Part shown: piece after piece, positions 1-10,029 of the stretch
Position numbering within the stretch: the first letter of the stretch is position 1
How the letters are laid out: each line of letters begins with the position of its first letter
DNA from: Pseudoxanthomonas indica
Lineage (GTDB): Bacteria; Pseudomonadota; Gammaproteobacteria; Xanthomonadales; Xanthomonadaceae
Length of the DNA: 64,000 bases
Direction: 5' to 3'
Assembly (NCBI RefSeq): GCF_900167565.1
Contig: NZ_FUZV01000001.1
Span: 434,001 to 498,000 of the forward strand
Position numbers and translations under genes: made by a program
Notes under the pieces: model-generated
What the model saw: the letters and a program-made list of their open reading frames with translations, nothing else
What the model was told of the DNA's origin: nothing
Database searches by the model: none

Positions 1-1300
1 TGAGGCGGTCGAACTGCAGGTAGTAGCGACCGCAGTCGAGCAGGTCGAAGGAGTAGTCGTAGTTGGGCGATTCCAGGTTGAACAGCTGGCGGAAATTGTT
101 GAAGCAGCTGTCCATCGGATCCCGGCGCAGGCAGATCATCCGCGCGTTTGGAAACACACGCGCAATGAAGCCGGCGTAGAGGAAGTTGTGCGGCAGTTTG
201 TCGACGAAGTGCGGGGTGTGGCCGGTGCCGGGCCGGGTGCTGGCCAGGTAAGCCTGGCCGAGTGCGCGCCAGTCGATGCTGCGTCCGCGCAGTTGCAGCA
301 GCACCTCGTGCAGCGAACGCGCGCGCAGGCCGGCTTGCGCCTGCACGGCCACGGCGAAATGGTTCAACTCGCCGGCCGAGTGCACGCTGCCGTGCGAGGA
401 CAGGATGCGATCCACCAGCGTGGTGCCGGTGCGCGGCAGGCCGAAGACGAATATCGGCTCGGCCGAATCGCTGCCGTCGGTGTCGGGCGGCGGCTCGGGG
501 AATTGATCGATCACGGCCTGGAACATCGCCGCGTCCCGCGCACTGTCGTAATTGAGGCGGGTGCGCCACGCCGCCTTGCCCTGGCTCAGGTGTGCGAATG
601 CCTGGCGCGGGTCGCCGAGATCATCGAACTCCTTCTCCAGCGCCATGTTCACGCACAAGGCGCCTTCGACGTCATTGCCGATCTGCGCGAGTGCGTTCTG
701 CCAGCGCGCCACATGGTTGTCGGCCGGTGTCTGCCGGCGCAGTTGCGAGAGCGACAGGTAGGCCTTCCAGTAGCGCGGCTGCAGGCGCAGGCAGGCTTCG
801 TATTCGCGCTCGGCGCCTTCGACGTCGCCAACGAAGGTCAGGGTCGCGGCGAGGTTGAAGCGCAGGCGCGGTTCGTTGGGCAGGCTGGCGACGCCGCGTT
901 GGAAGGCTTGTGCGGCGCGTTCGGCTTCGTGTGCCTGGGTGTAGATGACGCCGAGGATGTCGAGCACCATCGGGTCATCAGGCTGGCCGTTGCTCAACGC
1001 CAGTGCGCGATCAGCTTCGGCCACGGCTTCGCGTTGGCGATGGATGGTGGCGAGCAGGCGGGCGAATTGGGCGGCGTAGTCGGCGCGTTCGGGATTGAGT
1101 CGGGTCGCCTGCGCCAGGTGTGCGTGCGCAGCGTCCATGCGCCGCAGTTGCAGCGCCGCCACGCCGGCGACGAAGTGCACGCCGGCATGTTGCGGAAAAG
1201 CGGCCGACAGCGGCTGCGCCAGCCGCAAGGCCCCCGCCCAGTCGCGCCGGTTGAGCGCGTCTACCGAAGCTCGGTAGATCCGGGCGGGGTCCTGGCTCAT
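1..1300 (-). CDS. TPR-repeat sulfotransferase family protein (C-terminus beyond window)
   Basis: About 433 residues are visible; the 3' end runs off the left edge. The N-terminal 250 residues are alpha-helical TPR-like repeats with the usual A..L..A spacing. They are followed by a sulfotransferase domain whose PAPS-binding loop is visible as FGLPRTGTTLVDRILSSHG, with a later RVFPNARMICLRRDPMDSC segment typical of the 3'-phosphate-binding strand. TPR-sulfotransferases of this build are common in proteobacteria; the acceptor is usually unknown. The ATG at 1300 lies four bases after the GumN-like stop, so the two are probably cotranscribed. The family assignment is firm; the substrate is not inferable. 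Confidence 0.85.
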   Translation of the reverse strand, partial: MSQDPARIYRASVDALNRRDWAGALRLAQPLSAAFPQHAGVHFVAGVAALQLRRMDAAHAHLAQATRLNPERADYAAQFARLLATIHRQREAVAEADRALALSNGQPDDPMVLDILGVIYTQAHEAERAAQAFQRGVASLPNEPRLRFNLAATLTFVGDVEGAEREYEACLRLQPRYWKAYLSLSQLRRQTPADNHVARWQNALAQIGNDVEGALCVNMALEKEFDDLGDPRQAFAHLSQGKAAWRTRLNYDSARDAAMFQAVIDQFPEPPPDTDGSDSAEPIFVFGLPRTGTTLVDRILSSHGSVHSAGELNHFAVAVQAQAGLRARSLHEVLLQLRGRSIDWRALGQAYLASTRPGTGHTPHFVDKLPHNFLYAGFIARVFPNARMICLRRDPMDSCFNNFRQLFNLESPNYDYSFDLLDCGRYYLQFDRL

Positions 1301-1303
1301 GAC

Positions 1304-2275
1304 TCAGGGCTTGCAGGTCGAGCAGAGGCGCTCGACCTTGTATCCCTTGGCGCGCAGCTTTTCCACCACGCCATCGCTGCCGAGCAGATGCAACGCGCCG
1401 ACCACCACCAGGGTGTTGTCGCGGCCCGGTTGTTTGAGCCGTTGCTCGATCTGCGGCAGCCAGTGGTTGTTGCGATCCACGTTGATGCGTTGATACAGGC
1501 GCGGGAATTCACGCTTGAGTTCCAACGCCGTTTCGCGCCAGATGAAATCGGCATCGCCGTTGCGCCAGGCGCGGTGCAGGCGTTCGGTGTATTCCGGGCC
1601 CTTGTCCGCTTCCTCCAGCGACTGCTTGACCAGCTGGCGCTGTTCCTGCGCATCCATGCCGTCGAGCAGGCCAATCTGCTCCGCCGCCTTTTCCAGGCCC
1701 ATCGCAGGCTTGCCGGCCTTGCGCGCCTTGTCCATGAAGTGCTGATCCAGGCCCAGTTTCGGGTCCAGGCCCTGCTTGCTCATTTCCACCAGGCTGATGG
1801 TCAGGCCGACGAACCAGGTTTCGAACATCGACAGTGCTTCGGGCGGCATGGCATTGCGTTGACCCCAGGCCTGCAACTGCGTCCAGGTGTCGGTGCCCAG
1901 TTCGTTGGCCAGGCTGCTGCCGTCACGGCGCAATGCCGCTTCCATTATCGCCTTGCGCAACTCGGGCGATTCGGCTTCCTCGGGCGAGATTTCCAGCATC
2001 AGCGAGCTGGCGTCGGCAAAGGCGGCTTCGGCTTCCTTGGACAACGGATAGTCGGTGGCGCGCAGCATGTGGAACGAGCCGAGCAGATAGACCGCGTTGT
2101 CGGCATCGGACACCTTCCACAGCAACGGCACCGGAGGCACGTATGCCGCCTGCTGCGCCTGCGCGGCCTTCGCCTGCGTGGCAGCCGCCTTGGCGGCAGG
2201 AACCTGTGCGAAGGCCGGCACGGCCAACGCGACCAGCAGCATGCCTGCGACTCGACACTTCCAGGTGTGGCTCAT
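1304..2275 (-). CDS. TraB/GumN family protein
   Basis: A 323-residue protein with an N-terminal signal peptide (hydrophobic stretch ending AVPAFA-Q). It matches the TraB/GumN family (PF01963 type): the start motif YLLGSFHMLR and the C-terminal GALHLLGSDGVVEKLRAKGY are the family's two conserved histidine-containing segments. Members resemble Tiki-type metalloproteases; gumN itself sits beside the Xanthomonas xanthan cluster but has no settled role. An in-frame TTG at 2281 is too close to the GAGGAG ribosome site, so ATG 2275 is preferred. Likely periplasmic or surface-associated. It lies between a DUF1684 lipoprotein and a TPR-sulfotransferase with minimal gaps. Confidence 0.85.
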   Translation of the reverse strand: MSHTWKCRVAGMLLVALAVPAFAQVPAAKAAATQAKAAQAQQAAYVPPVPLLWKVSDADNAVYLLGSFHMLRATDYPLSKEAEAAFADASSLMLEISPEEAESPELRKAIMEAALRRDGSSLANELGTDTWTQLQAWGQRNAMPPEALSMFETWFVGLTISLVEMSKQGLDPKLGLDQHFMDKARKAGKPAMGLEKAAEQIGLLDGMDAQEQRQLVKQSLEEADKGPEYTERLHRAWRNGDADFIWRETALELKREFPRLYQRINVDRNNHWLPQIEQRLKQPGRDNTLVVVGALHLLGSDGVVEKLRAKGYKVERLCSTCKP

Positions 2276-2288
2276 CGGCAACGGCTCC

Positions 2289-3257
2289 TCAGGATTTCTT
2301 CTGCTTGGGCGGGAGGTATTGTTTCTCGCCGGCGGTGATGGCCAGGTCCAGCCGGTTTTCCGGCGGCGGCAAAGGACAGGTGGCGAACGGCGTGAACGCG
2401 CACGGCGGGTTGTAGGCCTGGTTGAAATCCAGCGTCACCTTGCCATCGACCGGCGCCGGCGCATCCAGGAAGCGCCCGGCCGGATAGCTGCCGTGACCGC
2501 TGGTGCGATCGGCCAGCACGAAGAACAACTCGCCGCCGGGTTCGCCCAGCGCTTCGAGCCGGTAGGTCTTGCCGTCGCGCTCGAACTCCACCGCGCCCGG
2601 ATTGGGCGACGGCGTGACCACGCTGATGATATCCATGATCGGCAAGGTCTTGCCGGCCGGATGCGGAATGTAACGGGCCTGCACCTGCCAGCTCGGGTCA
2701 GCGTCCCAATAGCCGATGCCGGTGAACTGCAGGCGGCTGGGCGCATCGGCATGCTTGACCCGCAGATAGTGGCGATCGCCGCGCTCAATCACGCTGAGCA
2801 GGCCCTTGCCCTCGTCGAAGCCAATCACGCCGGGCGTCGGCTGGCGATCATCGGCCAGATCGATCGCCTTGGTCAGCGGCTCGCCATTGAAGGTCACTGG
2901 CACACCCTTTTCCGGAGTGAAGCGCACATGGCCCACGCCATCGGTGATCATGCCGAGCTTGTCCGGCCCCACCGCCAGGCGGATGCCGCTGCCGGGGCCG
3001 GTGCCGACGTAATGCGCCTTGAGCTGGATCTGGTGCAGCCCGACCAGGCTGGTCCAGCCATCCGGCCGCAGCAGATCATCGCGCCGTTGCGCGCGCCAGT
3101 CGTTCTGCGCGACCAGGAACGCCGGATCCAGTGCCGGCTTCTGCTCCGCGTGCTTGTTGTCGTCCTGCCCGCAGCCGGCCAGTACCGCGGCGATGCTTAC
3201 CAGCAGCACCGCCAGCGTGGTCTGTTTCCGCCTGCTCGATGTTGTCGCTCGACTCAT
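2289..3257 (-). CDS. DUF1684 domain lipoprotein
   Basis: A 322-residue protein with a clear lipobox (VLAGC, Cys29) after an N-terminal hydrophobic stretch, so it should be a lipid-anchored envelope protein. The body matches DUF1684 (PF07920 type): [20 protein letters not shown] near the start and the Cys-rich [20 protein letters not shown] near the end are its signature segments. The biochemical role of the family is unknown. The start at 3257 gives a 4-base ATGA overlap with the mutL stop; a start further upstream would run into mutL. Part of the leftward amiC-mutL run. Confidence 0.85.
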   Translation of the reverse strand: MSRATTSSRRKQTTLAVLLVSIAAVLAGCGQDDNKHAEQKPALDPAFLVAQNDWRAQRRDDLLRPDGWTSLVGLHQIQLKAHYVGTGPGSGIRLAVGPDKLGMITDGVGHVRFTPEKGVPVTFNGEPLTKAIDLADDRQPTPGVIGFDEGKGLLSVIERGDRHYLRVKHADAPSRLQFTGIGYWDADPSWQVQARYIPHPAGKTLPIMDIISVVTPSPNPGAVEFERDGKTYRLEALGEPGGELFFVLADRTSGHGSYPAGRFLDAPAPVDGKVTLDFNQAYNPPCAFTPFATCPLPPPENRLDLAITAGEKQYLPPKQKKS

Positions 3258-4966
3258 CCGCCTGCCCCATCCATTTCGTTCAAGGTCCATCGCCGCACCA
3301 GCGCGGCGTCCCCGGCCGCGTCGGCATCGCTGCGCTCGATATCGCGCAGCCAGGCGTTCATTTCGGCCACCGTCAGTGCGCGCTGCGGCAGCGGCAGGTG
3401 CGTGGCCAGGGTCTGCAATAGTGCCTGCTCGGGCGCGTCTTCGGGCAGTGCCAGCAGCGCATCGATCAGCGCAGGCAGATCGGCGTCAATCAGCAACGCC
3501 GGTACCTGTCGCAGCTGCACCTCCTGGTCGCCGGTGCGCTCCAGCACCACCGCGACGGCGGCCAGCCGGCTGACCATGGCTTGCGCGCGTGCGGCGCGTT
3601 CGCCATCCACCCGCAACGGCAAAGGCAACAGCAGCGGTTGTGGGCTCAGGCCGACGCCGGCATGCGCGGTGCGCAGGCGCAGCAGGCTGGCGCGACGATG
3701 CGCCTCGTGCAGATCGATGGCGAGCAGGCCGCGGGCATCCTGCGCCAGCAGGTAACGCGCATGCAGGATCGCCAAGGCGTGGCCGAGCGGGGGCAGCGAT
3801 TCGTCCGCACGCGGCGGATGCGGCGCCGGTAACCCCGCACTGACGCTGGCCTCGCCGTACAGGGCCACATAGAAGGCGCGGGTGTCCTCCACTCGGCCCG
3901 GCGACAATGCAGGCAACGCGTGGCCGCCGTGAGCGTGCAGATCGCGTGGCATCGCCATGGCCGCGGCGTGCTGCGCGCGGCTGTCGGCCAGGGCTTCGCG
4001 CAAGGCGCCCAGCACGAAGTCGTAAATCAGGCGCGCATCGCGAAACCGCACTTCGTGCTTGGCCGGATGCACGTTCACGTCCACCCGCAGCGGATCCAGT
4101 TCCAGGAACAGCACGTAAGCCGGCTGCCGGCCATGGAAGAGCACCTCCTTGTAGGCGCTCTTGGCGGCATGGCCGAGATGGCGATCGCGCACGGCGCGGC
4201 CATTGACGTAGAGATACTGCTGATCGCCCAGCGCGCGCGAATACGGCGGCGCGCCAATCCAGCCGTGCAGATGCAGGCCACTGGCGCTGTGTTCGATGCG
4301 CAACGACTGGCCGAAGAACTCCGGCCCCAGCGCCTCGGCCACGCGCGCGCCCGGGTTGTCGGCTTCGGCCCGATAGCGGCGTGCGGGCTTGCCATCCACC
4401 GCCAGCCGCAGATCGATACGCGGGCGCGCCAGCGCCAGCGAGCGCAACCACTCTTCGATATGACCCAGTTCGGTGCGCGGCGCGCGCAGGAACTTGCGCC
4501 GCGCCGGCACGTTGTAGAACAGGTCACGCACTTCCACCGTGGTGCCGATGGCATGCGCCGCCGGCGCCACGGCCGCCGCCTTGCCGCCATCCACGCGCAG
4601 CACCGCGCCATGCGCATCGGTGGCGCGGCGCGAGCTCAACGAGAAGCGACTGATCGAGGCGATCGAGGGCAAGGCTTCACCACGGAATCCCAAGGTGGCT
4701 ACCGCTTCCAGATCATCCAGCGAGGCGATTTTGCTGGTGGCATGCCGTGACAGCGCCAGCGGCAACTCTTCGGCGGCGATGCCGCAACCGTCATCGCGGA
4801 TCCGGATCAGGCGGATGCCGCCCTCTTCCAGATCGATGTCCACTCGCCGCGCGCCGGCATCGAGCGCATTCTCCACCAGTTCCTTGACCACCGACGCCGG
4901 CCGTTCCACTACCTCGCCCGCGGCAATCTGGTTGATCAAGGTGTCGGGCAGCGGGCGAATCGGCAC
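3254..4966 (-). CDS. mutL: DNA mismatch repair protein MutL
   Basis: A 570-residue MutL. The GHKL ATPase motifs are intact in order: [48 protein letters not shown] and [14 protein letters not shown]. The C-terminal dimerisation domain lacks the DQHAxxE metal-binding endonuclease motif (the equivalent stretch reads [15 protein letters not shown]). That matches the MutH-type, non-endonuclease MutL of gammaproteobacteria, although in this family MutH itself is usually absent. The start is taken as GTG at 4966, giving (M)[17 protein letters not shown], the normal N-terminus; the longer upstream reading crosses the hairpin-rich spacer and resembles no MutL. Downstream it overlaps the DUF1684 gene by four bases. 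Confidence 0.96.
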   Translation of the reverse strand: MPIRPLPDTLINQIAAGEVVERPASVVKELVENALDAGARRVDIDLEEGGIRLIRIRDDGCGIAAEELPLALSRHATSKIASLDDLEAVATLGFRGEALPSIASISRFSLSSRRATDAHGAVLRVDGGKAAAVAPAAHAIGTTVEVRDLFYNVPARRKFLRAPRTELGHIEEWLRSLALARPRIDLRLAVDGKPARRYRAEADNPGARVAEALGPEFFGQSLRIEHSASGLHLHGWIGAPPYSRALGDQQYLYVNGRAVRDRHLGHAAKSAYKEVLFHGRQPAYVLFLELDPLRVDVNVHPAKHEVRFRDARLIYDFVLGALREALADSRAQHAAAMAMPRDLHAHGGHALPALSPGRVEDTRAFYVALYGEASVSAGLPAPHPPRADESLPPLGHALAILHARYLLAQDARGLLAIDLHEAHRRASLLRLRTAHAGVGLSPQPLLLPLPLRVDGERAARAQAMVSRLAAVAVVLERTGDQEVQLRQVPALLIDADLPALIDALLALPEDAPEQALLQTLATHLPLPQRALTVAEMNAWLRDIERSDADAAGDAALVRRWTLNEMDGAGG

Positions 4967-5047
4967 GGAAGATCGACAAGGGTCGCAAAGGAATGACTGT
5001 CGCGATAATAACGTCTCCCACGTTGGGGAGCCCACCGAGCAAGAACC

Positions 5048-5165
5048 AGCCCCCTTAGTTAGGGGGGGCGATTCGCGGCGCAGCCGCGAATGGGGGTATG
5101 GAGGCACATAGCCGGGGCCCGAAGTTTGCAAAGCAAACTTTGGGGTAACTTGCGCAGCAAGTTAC
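5048..5165. repeat. Three tandem short-loop hairpins in the amiC-mutL spacer
   Basis: Three perfect inverted repeats with 3-base centres follow each other: ATTCGCGGC/GCCGCGAAT (5071-5091, loop GCA), AAGTTTGC/GCAAACTT (5122-5140, loop AAA) and GTAACTTGC/GCAAGTTAC (5145-5165, loop GCA). A weaker CCCCCT..AGGGGG stem precedes them at 5050-5067. The last hairpin overlaps the amiC stop codon. They could end or attenuate transcription from amiC into mutL, or be a REP-like dispersed element. Confidence 0.85.
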
Positions 5166-6805
5166 GGCGCGGCTCCGCCATTGGCGGCAAGGTCGCGGGC
5201 TTCGGCTTCAGCGCGGGCACGCGCGGCGAACAGCGTGCCGGGCGGCGGCTGGCGGGTGAAGTAGGTGTTGACGCCATCCAGCACGGCCGCGGCCACCTTG
5301 CGCTGGTAGGCCGGGTCCTTGAGGCGGCGCTCTTCTTCCGGATTGGAGATGAAGGCCGTCTCCACCAGCATGGCCGGCATGTCCGAGGTGCGCAGCACCG
5401 CGAAGTTGGCGCGTTCGATGTTCGGCTTGTGGTTGTTGCCCACGCGCTTGAGTCCATCCAGCACGTGGTTGGCCGCATCTTCCGAGGCCCGCATATGGCC
5501 GCTCTGCGCCAGGTCCAGCAGCACCGAGGAGAGGGTGTTGTCGACCTTCTGCAGTGGCACGCCGCCGATCAGGTCGGAGGCGTTTTCCTTGTCGGCCAGC
5601 CAGCGGGCGCGCTGCGACGAGGCGCCTTTGAGTGACAGCACGTACACCGAGGACCCGCGCGCACCGCGGTTTTCCGCGGCGTCTGCGTGGATCGACACGA
5701 AGATGTCCGCATTGGCCGAACGCGCGCGGCGGGCGCGCTGCGGCAGCGGAATGAACACGTCACTGTCGCGGGTCAGATAGGCCTTCATGCCGGGCGTGGC
5801 GTTGATCTGTTTGGCCAGTTCGCGCGCAATCGCCAGCACCACATTTTTTTCGTAGGTGCCGTCCTGGCCAATCGCACCGGAATCCTGTCCACCATGGCCG
5901 GGATCGATGGCCACGATCAGCGGACGCATGCCGCTCTGCATGGCCACGCGCGGGGTGGTGGCCGGCGCGGGTTCGGTGGATTCGCTGGCCGCAGGTTTGC
6001 CGGTGGCCACGGTATAGGGCACGCCCGCAGGTGTGACTCCGGTGCTGCCGGGCGCCGTCGCGACAGCGGCCGGTGCGGCGGCGCTGGTCGCTTGTCCGTT
6101 GAGGATGGCCAGGGCCGTGGCGCCGCTAGCGTTTGCCGGCGCAGCCGTAGGGCTGGCAGCGGGTTGCGCGGTCGGTTGCGCCGCCTGGCTGACCACACGG
6201 TTGGTCAGTGCGGCGGTGGCGCGCGCGGCTTCGGCGGGATCGACGCTGGCGGTCGCCGGCGCATTGGTGGCGGCTGGGCTTGCCGTCGCCGTGTTGGCAG
6301 AGGCAGGCGCGCGCGCTTGAGTCGCGCTGGTGCTGGCTGATTCGGATGAGGGGCTCGCGGTCGCCGGGGTGCGACTGGCCGTGCTGCCTGCGGGCGCATC
6401 GCCCGGCCATTCAATGACCAGACGCGCGCCACTGGCCTGCGCTTCCACCCGCGGCTTCAACGCGGTGATCGGCGCGGCCAGATCAAACACGATGCGCAGC
6501 GTGCCCGGGCTGGGTTGGCCGGTACGCACTGCGGTGACGATACCGCTGGCCGCAGGCATCTTCAGGCCGCGTGCGGCCGAGGATGCGGGCAGGTCCACCA
6601 CCAGGCGCTCGGGGCCATGCAGGCTCAGGGTCTTGAACTCGCCCTTGCCCTGCAGCTGGATTTCCGCGCGAGTGCCGGTGGCGCCGGTGCTGACTTCGAC
6701 CTGGCTGACTTCGCCCGCCAGCGCGGAAAACGCGCACGCCGACGCCAGCGCGCCCGCCACGCAGGCGGCAAACAGCGGTCGGAGGGGGGCATTCCGCAGG
6801 CTCAT
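5162..6805 (-). CDS. amiC: N-acetylmuramoyl-L-alanine amidase (AmiC type)
   Basis: A 547-residue periplasmic cell-wall amidase that cleaves the amide between MurNAc and the peptide stem. After a signal peptide (to about residue 30, ending SALAG) comes an AMIN domain (about 33-135) for septal targeting. A long Ala/Thr/Pro-rich linker (about 140-290) and a C-terminal Amidase_3 domain follow. The zinc site is visible: His in IDPGHGGQDSGA, Glu in TYEKNVVLA, His in FVSIHADA, and the catalytic Glu in MLVETAFISN. The linker is longer and of lower complexity than in E. coli AmiC. It is followed by the hairpin spacer and mutL, an order common in gammaproteobacteria. Confidence 0.94.
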   Translation of the reverse strand: MSLRNAPLRPLFAACVAGALASACAFSALAGEVSQVEVSTGATGTRAEIQLQGKGEFKTLSLHGPERLVVDLPASSAARGLKMPAASGIVTAVRTGQPSPGTLRIVFDLAAPITALKPRVEAQASGARLVIEWPGDAPAGSTASRTPATASPSSESASTSATQARAPASANTATASPAATNAPATASVDPAEAARATAALTNRVVSQAAQPTAQPAASPTAAPANASGATALAILNGQATSAAAPAAVATAPGSTGVTPAGVPYTVATGKPAASESTEPAPATTPRVAMQSGMRPLIVAIDPGHGGQDSGAIGQDGTYEKNVVLAIARELAKQINATPGMKAYLTRDSDVFIPLPQRARRARSANADIFVSIHADAAENRGARGSSVYVLSLKGASSQRARWLADKENASDLIGGVPLQKVDNTLSSVLLDLAQSGHMRASEDAANHVLDGLKRVGNNHKPNIERANFAVLRTSDMPAMLVETAFISNPEEERRLKDPAYQRKVAAAVLDGVNTYFTRQPPPGTLFAARARAEAEARDLAANGGAAP

Positions 6806-6917
6806 GCGGCGGATTCAAGCACCAACCGGCCAGGATTGCAATAAGGATCCCCTTATTTATCCGTGACCTGGCGGATCTTCCTACACCGGGGAGACAGGTG
6901 ATCCCGGCAAATGGCGA

Positions 6918-7403
6918 TCAGGGGATCGCCGCTCCAGCCTCCACCGGCCGGGTAGCCAGCGCCCGCAACCAGGCTTGTCCAGCCTCGCTGAAGGCCTGCA
7001 GCGTGGCTTCCCGGCCAGCACCGACCACCTCCAGCCGCACCAGCAGGTCCCGCGCCGGCAGGTGCGCGCCGCCGCGCTCCGGCCATTCGACCAGCCACAA
7101 CGTGGCGCTGTCTTCGTCCAGGCCGAGGAAATCGAGTTCGCCGCTGTCGCCGATGCGATACAGATCCAGATGCCAGGCTTCGCCATCGCGAATCGGATAA
7201 CGCTCGACCAGGGTGTAGGTAGGACTGCGGATCGCGCCCTGCACATCCAGTGCGCGCAAGAGCGCGCGTGCCAGCGTGGATTTGCCTGCGCCAAGGTCGC
7301 CTTGCAGATGCACTACCGCACGCGCGGGACGCGTATGCGCCATCGCCGCGCCAAGGGCATCGGTGGCATCGCTGTCGGGCAGGGAAAAATTCAGCACGTC
7401 CAT
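6918..7403 (-). CDS. tsaE: tRNA threonylcarbamoyladenosine biosynthesis ATPase TsaE
   Basis: A 161-residue P-loop ATPase. The Walker A GDLGAGKSTLARALL, the switch segment SPTYTLVERY and the late LVEWPERGG stretch identify TsaE (YjeE). It works with TsaB and TsaD to form the t6A modification at position 37 of ANN-decoding tRNAs. The length is normal. It lies 24 bp after nnr and 112 bp before amiC, the conserved nnr-tsaE-amiC-mutL order. The ATG at 7403 is the only sensible start. Confidence 0.95.
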   Translation of the reverse strand: MDVLNFSLPDSDATDALGAAMAHTRPARAVVHLQGDLGAGKSTLARALLRALDVQGAIRSPTYTLVERYPIRDGEAWHLDLYRIGDSGELDFLGLDEDSATLWLVEWPERGGAHLPARDLLVRLEVVGAGREATLQAFSEAGQAWLRALATRPVEAGAAIP

Positions 7404-7427
7404 GGCGGCATTCTAGACGGATGAGCG

Positions 7428-8903
7428 TTACGGATTGGCCAGCCTGCGCAGCAGCGGCAACAGATCCGACGGCAGCAATCCTCGTTCGCCCTCGCGCGCG
7501 GCGGCGTCACCGGCCAGGGCGTGCAGCAAGGCGCCCGCGCAGGCGGCTTCATACGCCGGCAGACCTTGCGCCAACAACGAAGCGATCACGCCGGTGAGCA
7601 CGTCGCCCATTCCGCCAACCGCCATGCCGGGATTGCCTGCGTCGATCACGCTGGGCGTCTGACCGGGCGCGGCGATGATCGTGCCGGCGCCCTTGAGCAC
7701 CACCACCGCATCAAACTGTTTGGCCAGCGCCTGTGCGGCGGTGTAGCGATCCTGCTGCACATCCTGTGTGTCCACGCCCAGCAGGCGCGCGGCTTCACCG
7801 GGATGCGGCGTGAGGATGGCGCCACTGACGTCGACGGCGCTGGATTCGGCCAACAGGTTCAGGCCATCGGCGTCGATCACGAAGCGGTGCCTGCCACGCA
7901 GCGCCAGTGCGAACAGCGCACGCCCCCACTCGCCCTGACCCAGGCCGGGCCCCACTGCAATCACGTCGCTCTGGGTCAGCCAGGGTTCGAGATCCGCGCC
8001 GGATTCGACCGCGCGCACCATCGCTTCCGGACGCCGCGCCAGAATCGGCGCGACGTGATCGCTGCGCGTGGCCACGCGCAGCAAGCCACATCCGGCGCGC
8101 AATGCGGCTTCTGCGCAGAGCGCAATCGCGCCGCCGCTGCCATGGTCGCCACCGATGCACAGCACCCGCCCGGATTCGCCCTTGTGGGTGTTGCGTCGAC
8201 GCGGCAGCAACCAGCGCGCGAGGGCTTCGTGGCGCAAACCATGGGCGGAGGGCGCGATGAATTCGAAGGCTTCCAGCGGCACATCCAGATCATCGAGCAT
8301 GCACGCGCCGGTGTACTCCAGCGCCGCGCCGGTGCGCAGGCCCGGATGTTCGGCGATGAACTGCAAGGTGCGCGTGGCCAGCACGGCGGCGCCGGGCACC
8401 TGGCCGCGATCCGCGTCCACCCCGCTGGGCACGTCGAGCGCCAGCACCGGCACGGTCTGCTGATTGAGTGCGCCGATCAGGCGTGCGGTGGCCGCATCCG
8501 GCGCACGCGACAGGCCGATGCCGAACAAGGCATCCACCAGCAGATCCGCCGCCGGCAGGGTGTCTTCGAAAAGATCGACATGGCCTCCCGCCGACACGTA
8601 TTCGGTGCAGGCGCGCTGTGCCGATGGCGTGCGCGGCACGTGCTCGCGCAGATGCACCACGCTCACCCGTCGTCCGGAACGCAGGGCCGCACGCGCCAGC
8701 ACGTAGCCATCGCCGCCATTGTTGCCGGGCCCGCAGATCACGACGATGCGTTGCGCGTGAGGCCAGGATTCCAGCAGATGGCGCCAGGCCGCCTGGCCGG
8801 CGCGCTGCATCAGCTCGAAGGCGTCACCGCCCACCAGCGCGGTGGCGCGCTCATCCAGGCCGCGCGCGGCCAGGGTGTCGTACAAGGGAAAGCTGCCGGA
8901 CAT
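7428..8903 (-). CDS. nnr: Bifunctional NAD(P)H-hydrate repair enzyme (epimerase + dehydratase)
   Basis: A 491-residue fusion that repairs hydrated NAD(P)H. The N-terminal YjeF_N epimerase domain carries ICGPGNNGGDGYVLARAALR and the catalytic-site stretch LDVPSGVDADRG. The C-terminal ADP-dependent dehydratase (ribokinase-like fold) carries CIGGDHGSGGAIALCAEAAL and the phosphate-binding NPGMAVGGMGDVLTGVIASL. The start at 8903 (MSGSFPLYDTLAARGLDE) is chosen because a longer reading would cross the queG start. Divergent from queG with only 23 bp between the start codons, so their promoters must overlap the opposite coding regions or be very compact. Confidence 0.95.
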   Translation of the reverse strand: MSGSFPLYDTLAARGLDERATALVGGDAFELMQRAGQAAWRHLLESWPHAQRIVVICGPGNNGGDGYVLARAALRSGRRVSVVHLREHVPRTPSAQRACTEYVSAGGHVDLFEDTLPAADLLVDALFGIGLSRAPDAATARLIGALNQQTVPVLALDVPSGVDADRGQVPGAAVLATRTLQFIAEHPGLRTGAALEYTGACMLDDLDVPLEAFEFIAPSAHGLRHEALARWLLPRRRNTHKGESGRVLCIGGDHGSGGAIALCAEAALRAGCGLLRVATRSDHVAPILARRPEAMVRAVESGADLEPWLTQSDVIAVGPGLGQGEWGRALFALALRGRHRFVIDADGLNLLAESSAVDVSGAILTPHPGEAARLLGVDTQDVQQDRYTAAQALAKQFDAVVVLKGAGTIIAAPGQTPSVIDAGNPGMAVGGMGDVLTGVIASLLAQGLPAYEAACAGALLHALAGDAAAREGERGLLPSDLLPLLRRLANP

Positions 8904-8926
8904 GCGGCGGATTCTATACTTCCCGC

Positions 8927-10018
8927 ATGTCCCCCGCCCTCGCCACCACCATCGACTACACCGCGCTCGCCGCGCGGGTGCGCGCATTGGCGGCCGAATT
9001 CGGCTTCCAGCGCTGCGGCATCGCCGACATCGAGTTGGGCGCGGACGAAGATCACCTGCGCGACTGGCTGACCCAGGGGCTGTACGGATCGATGGACTGG
9101 ATGGCGCGGCATGGCGATCTGCGCAGCCGTCCGCATGAGTTGCTGCCTGGCACGCTGCGGGTCATTTCAGTGGGCCTGGATTACGGCCGCAACGACGGCG
9201 ACGAAGCCTGGCAGACCTTGGCCGATGGCAGCCGCGCCTACGTGGCGCGCTACGCGCTTGGGCGCGATTACCACAAGCTGATGCGCAACCGCCTGCAGAA
9301 GCTCGCCGATCGCCTGCAGCAGGAAGTGGGTGCGTTCGGCCACCGCGTTTTCGTCGATTCGGCGCCGGTGCTGGAACGCGCGCTTGCACGCAATGCCGGC
9401 CTGGGCTGGATTGGCAAGCACACCTGCCTGATCGACAAGGACGGCGGCTCGTGGTTTTTCCTCGGCGAGATCTACGTCGACCTGCCGCTGCCGGTGGATG
9501 CGCCTGCCAGTGCGCACTGCGGCACCTGCACGCGTTGCATCGACATCTGTCCCACCCAGGCGATCACCGCGCCGTATCGACTGGATGCGCGCCGCTGCAT
9601 CAGCTACCTGACCATCGAGCATGCCGGATCGATTCCGGAAGAGCTGCGCGTGCCCATCGGCAACCGCATCTTCGGCTGCGACGACTGCCAGCTGGTGTGC
9701 CCCTGGAACAAGTTCGCCCAGCGCACTGACGAGCCGGATTTCCGCGCACGCAATGACCTGGATACCGCGACCCTGCCGCAGCTGTTCGCCTGGGACGAAG
9801 CGGAGTTCCTGCGCCGCACCGAAGGCTCGGCGATCCGCCGCAGCGGCCACGAGCGTTGGTTGCGAAATATCGCGGTGGCGCTGGGGAATGCGCCGACGAC
9901 GCCAGAGGTGCAGGCAGCCTTGGCCTCGCGTCGCGATGACCCATCAGACATCGTTCGCGAACACGTCGCCTGGGCGATCGCCCAGCACGAGCAACGCGCG
10001 AGGCAGGAGAAATTGTAG
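8927..10018 (+). CDS. queG: Epoxyqueuosine reductase QueG
   Basis: A 363-residue cobalamin- and [4Fe-4S]-dependent reductase that makes the last step of queuosine in tRNA. Two ferredoxin-like clusters are visible: CGTCTRCIDICPTQAI and CDDCQLVCPWNKF. The substrate-pocket segment FVDSAPVLERALARNAGLGWIGKHT is intact, and C-terminal HEAT-like helices follow. The start is the ATG at 8927 (MSPALATTIDYTALAARVRAL). The protein is of usual length and is monocistronic, convergent with pgi across 11 bp without an obvious terminator. Confidence 0.96.
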   Translation: MSPALATTIDYTALAARVRALAAEFGFQRCGIADIELGADEDHLRDWLTQGLYGSMDWMARHGDLRSRPHELLPGTLRVISVGLDYGRNDGDEAWQTLADGSRAYVARYALGRDYHKLMRNRLQKLADRLQQEVGAFGHRVFVDSAPVLERALARNAGLGWIGKHTCLIDKDGGSWFFLGEIYVDLPLPVDAPASAHCGTCTRCIDICPTQAITAPYRLDARRCISYLTIEHAGSIPEELRVPIGNRIFGCDDCQLVCPWNKFAQRTDEPDFRARNDLDTATLPQLFAWDEAEFLRRTEGSAIRRSGHERWLRNIAVALGNAPTTPEVQAALASRRDDPSDIVREHVAWAIAQHEQRARQEKL

Positions 10019-10029
10019 GAGGGGTTGCG

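Noticed and set aside
188..2338. A very long open frame on the plus strand (and similar ones at 2097-3755, 7521-9071, 31392-33917 minus, 50058-53015 minus)
   Set aside because: These are antisense to well-recognised genes, have biased low-complexity composition (Arg/His/Gln/Ala-rich) and no family motifs; they arise from the high GC content.
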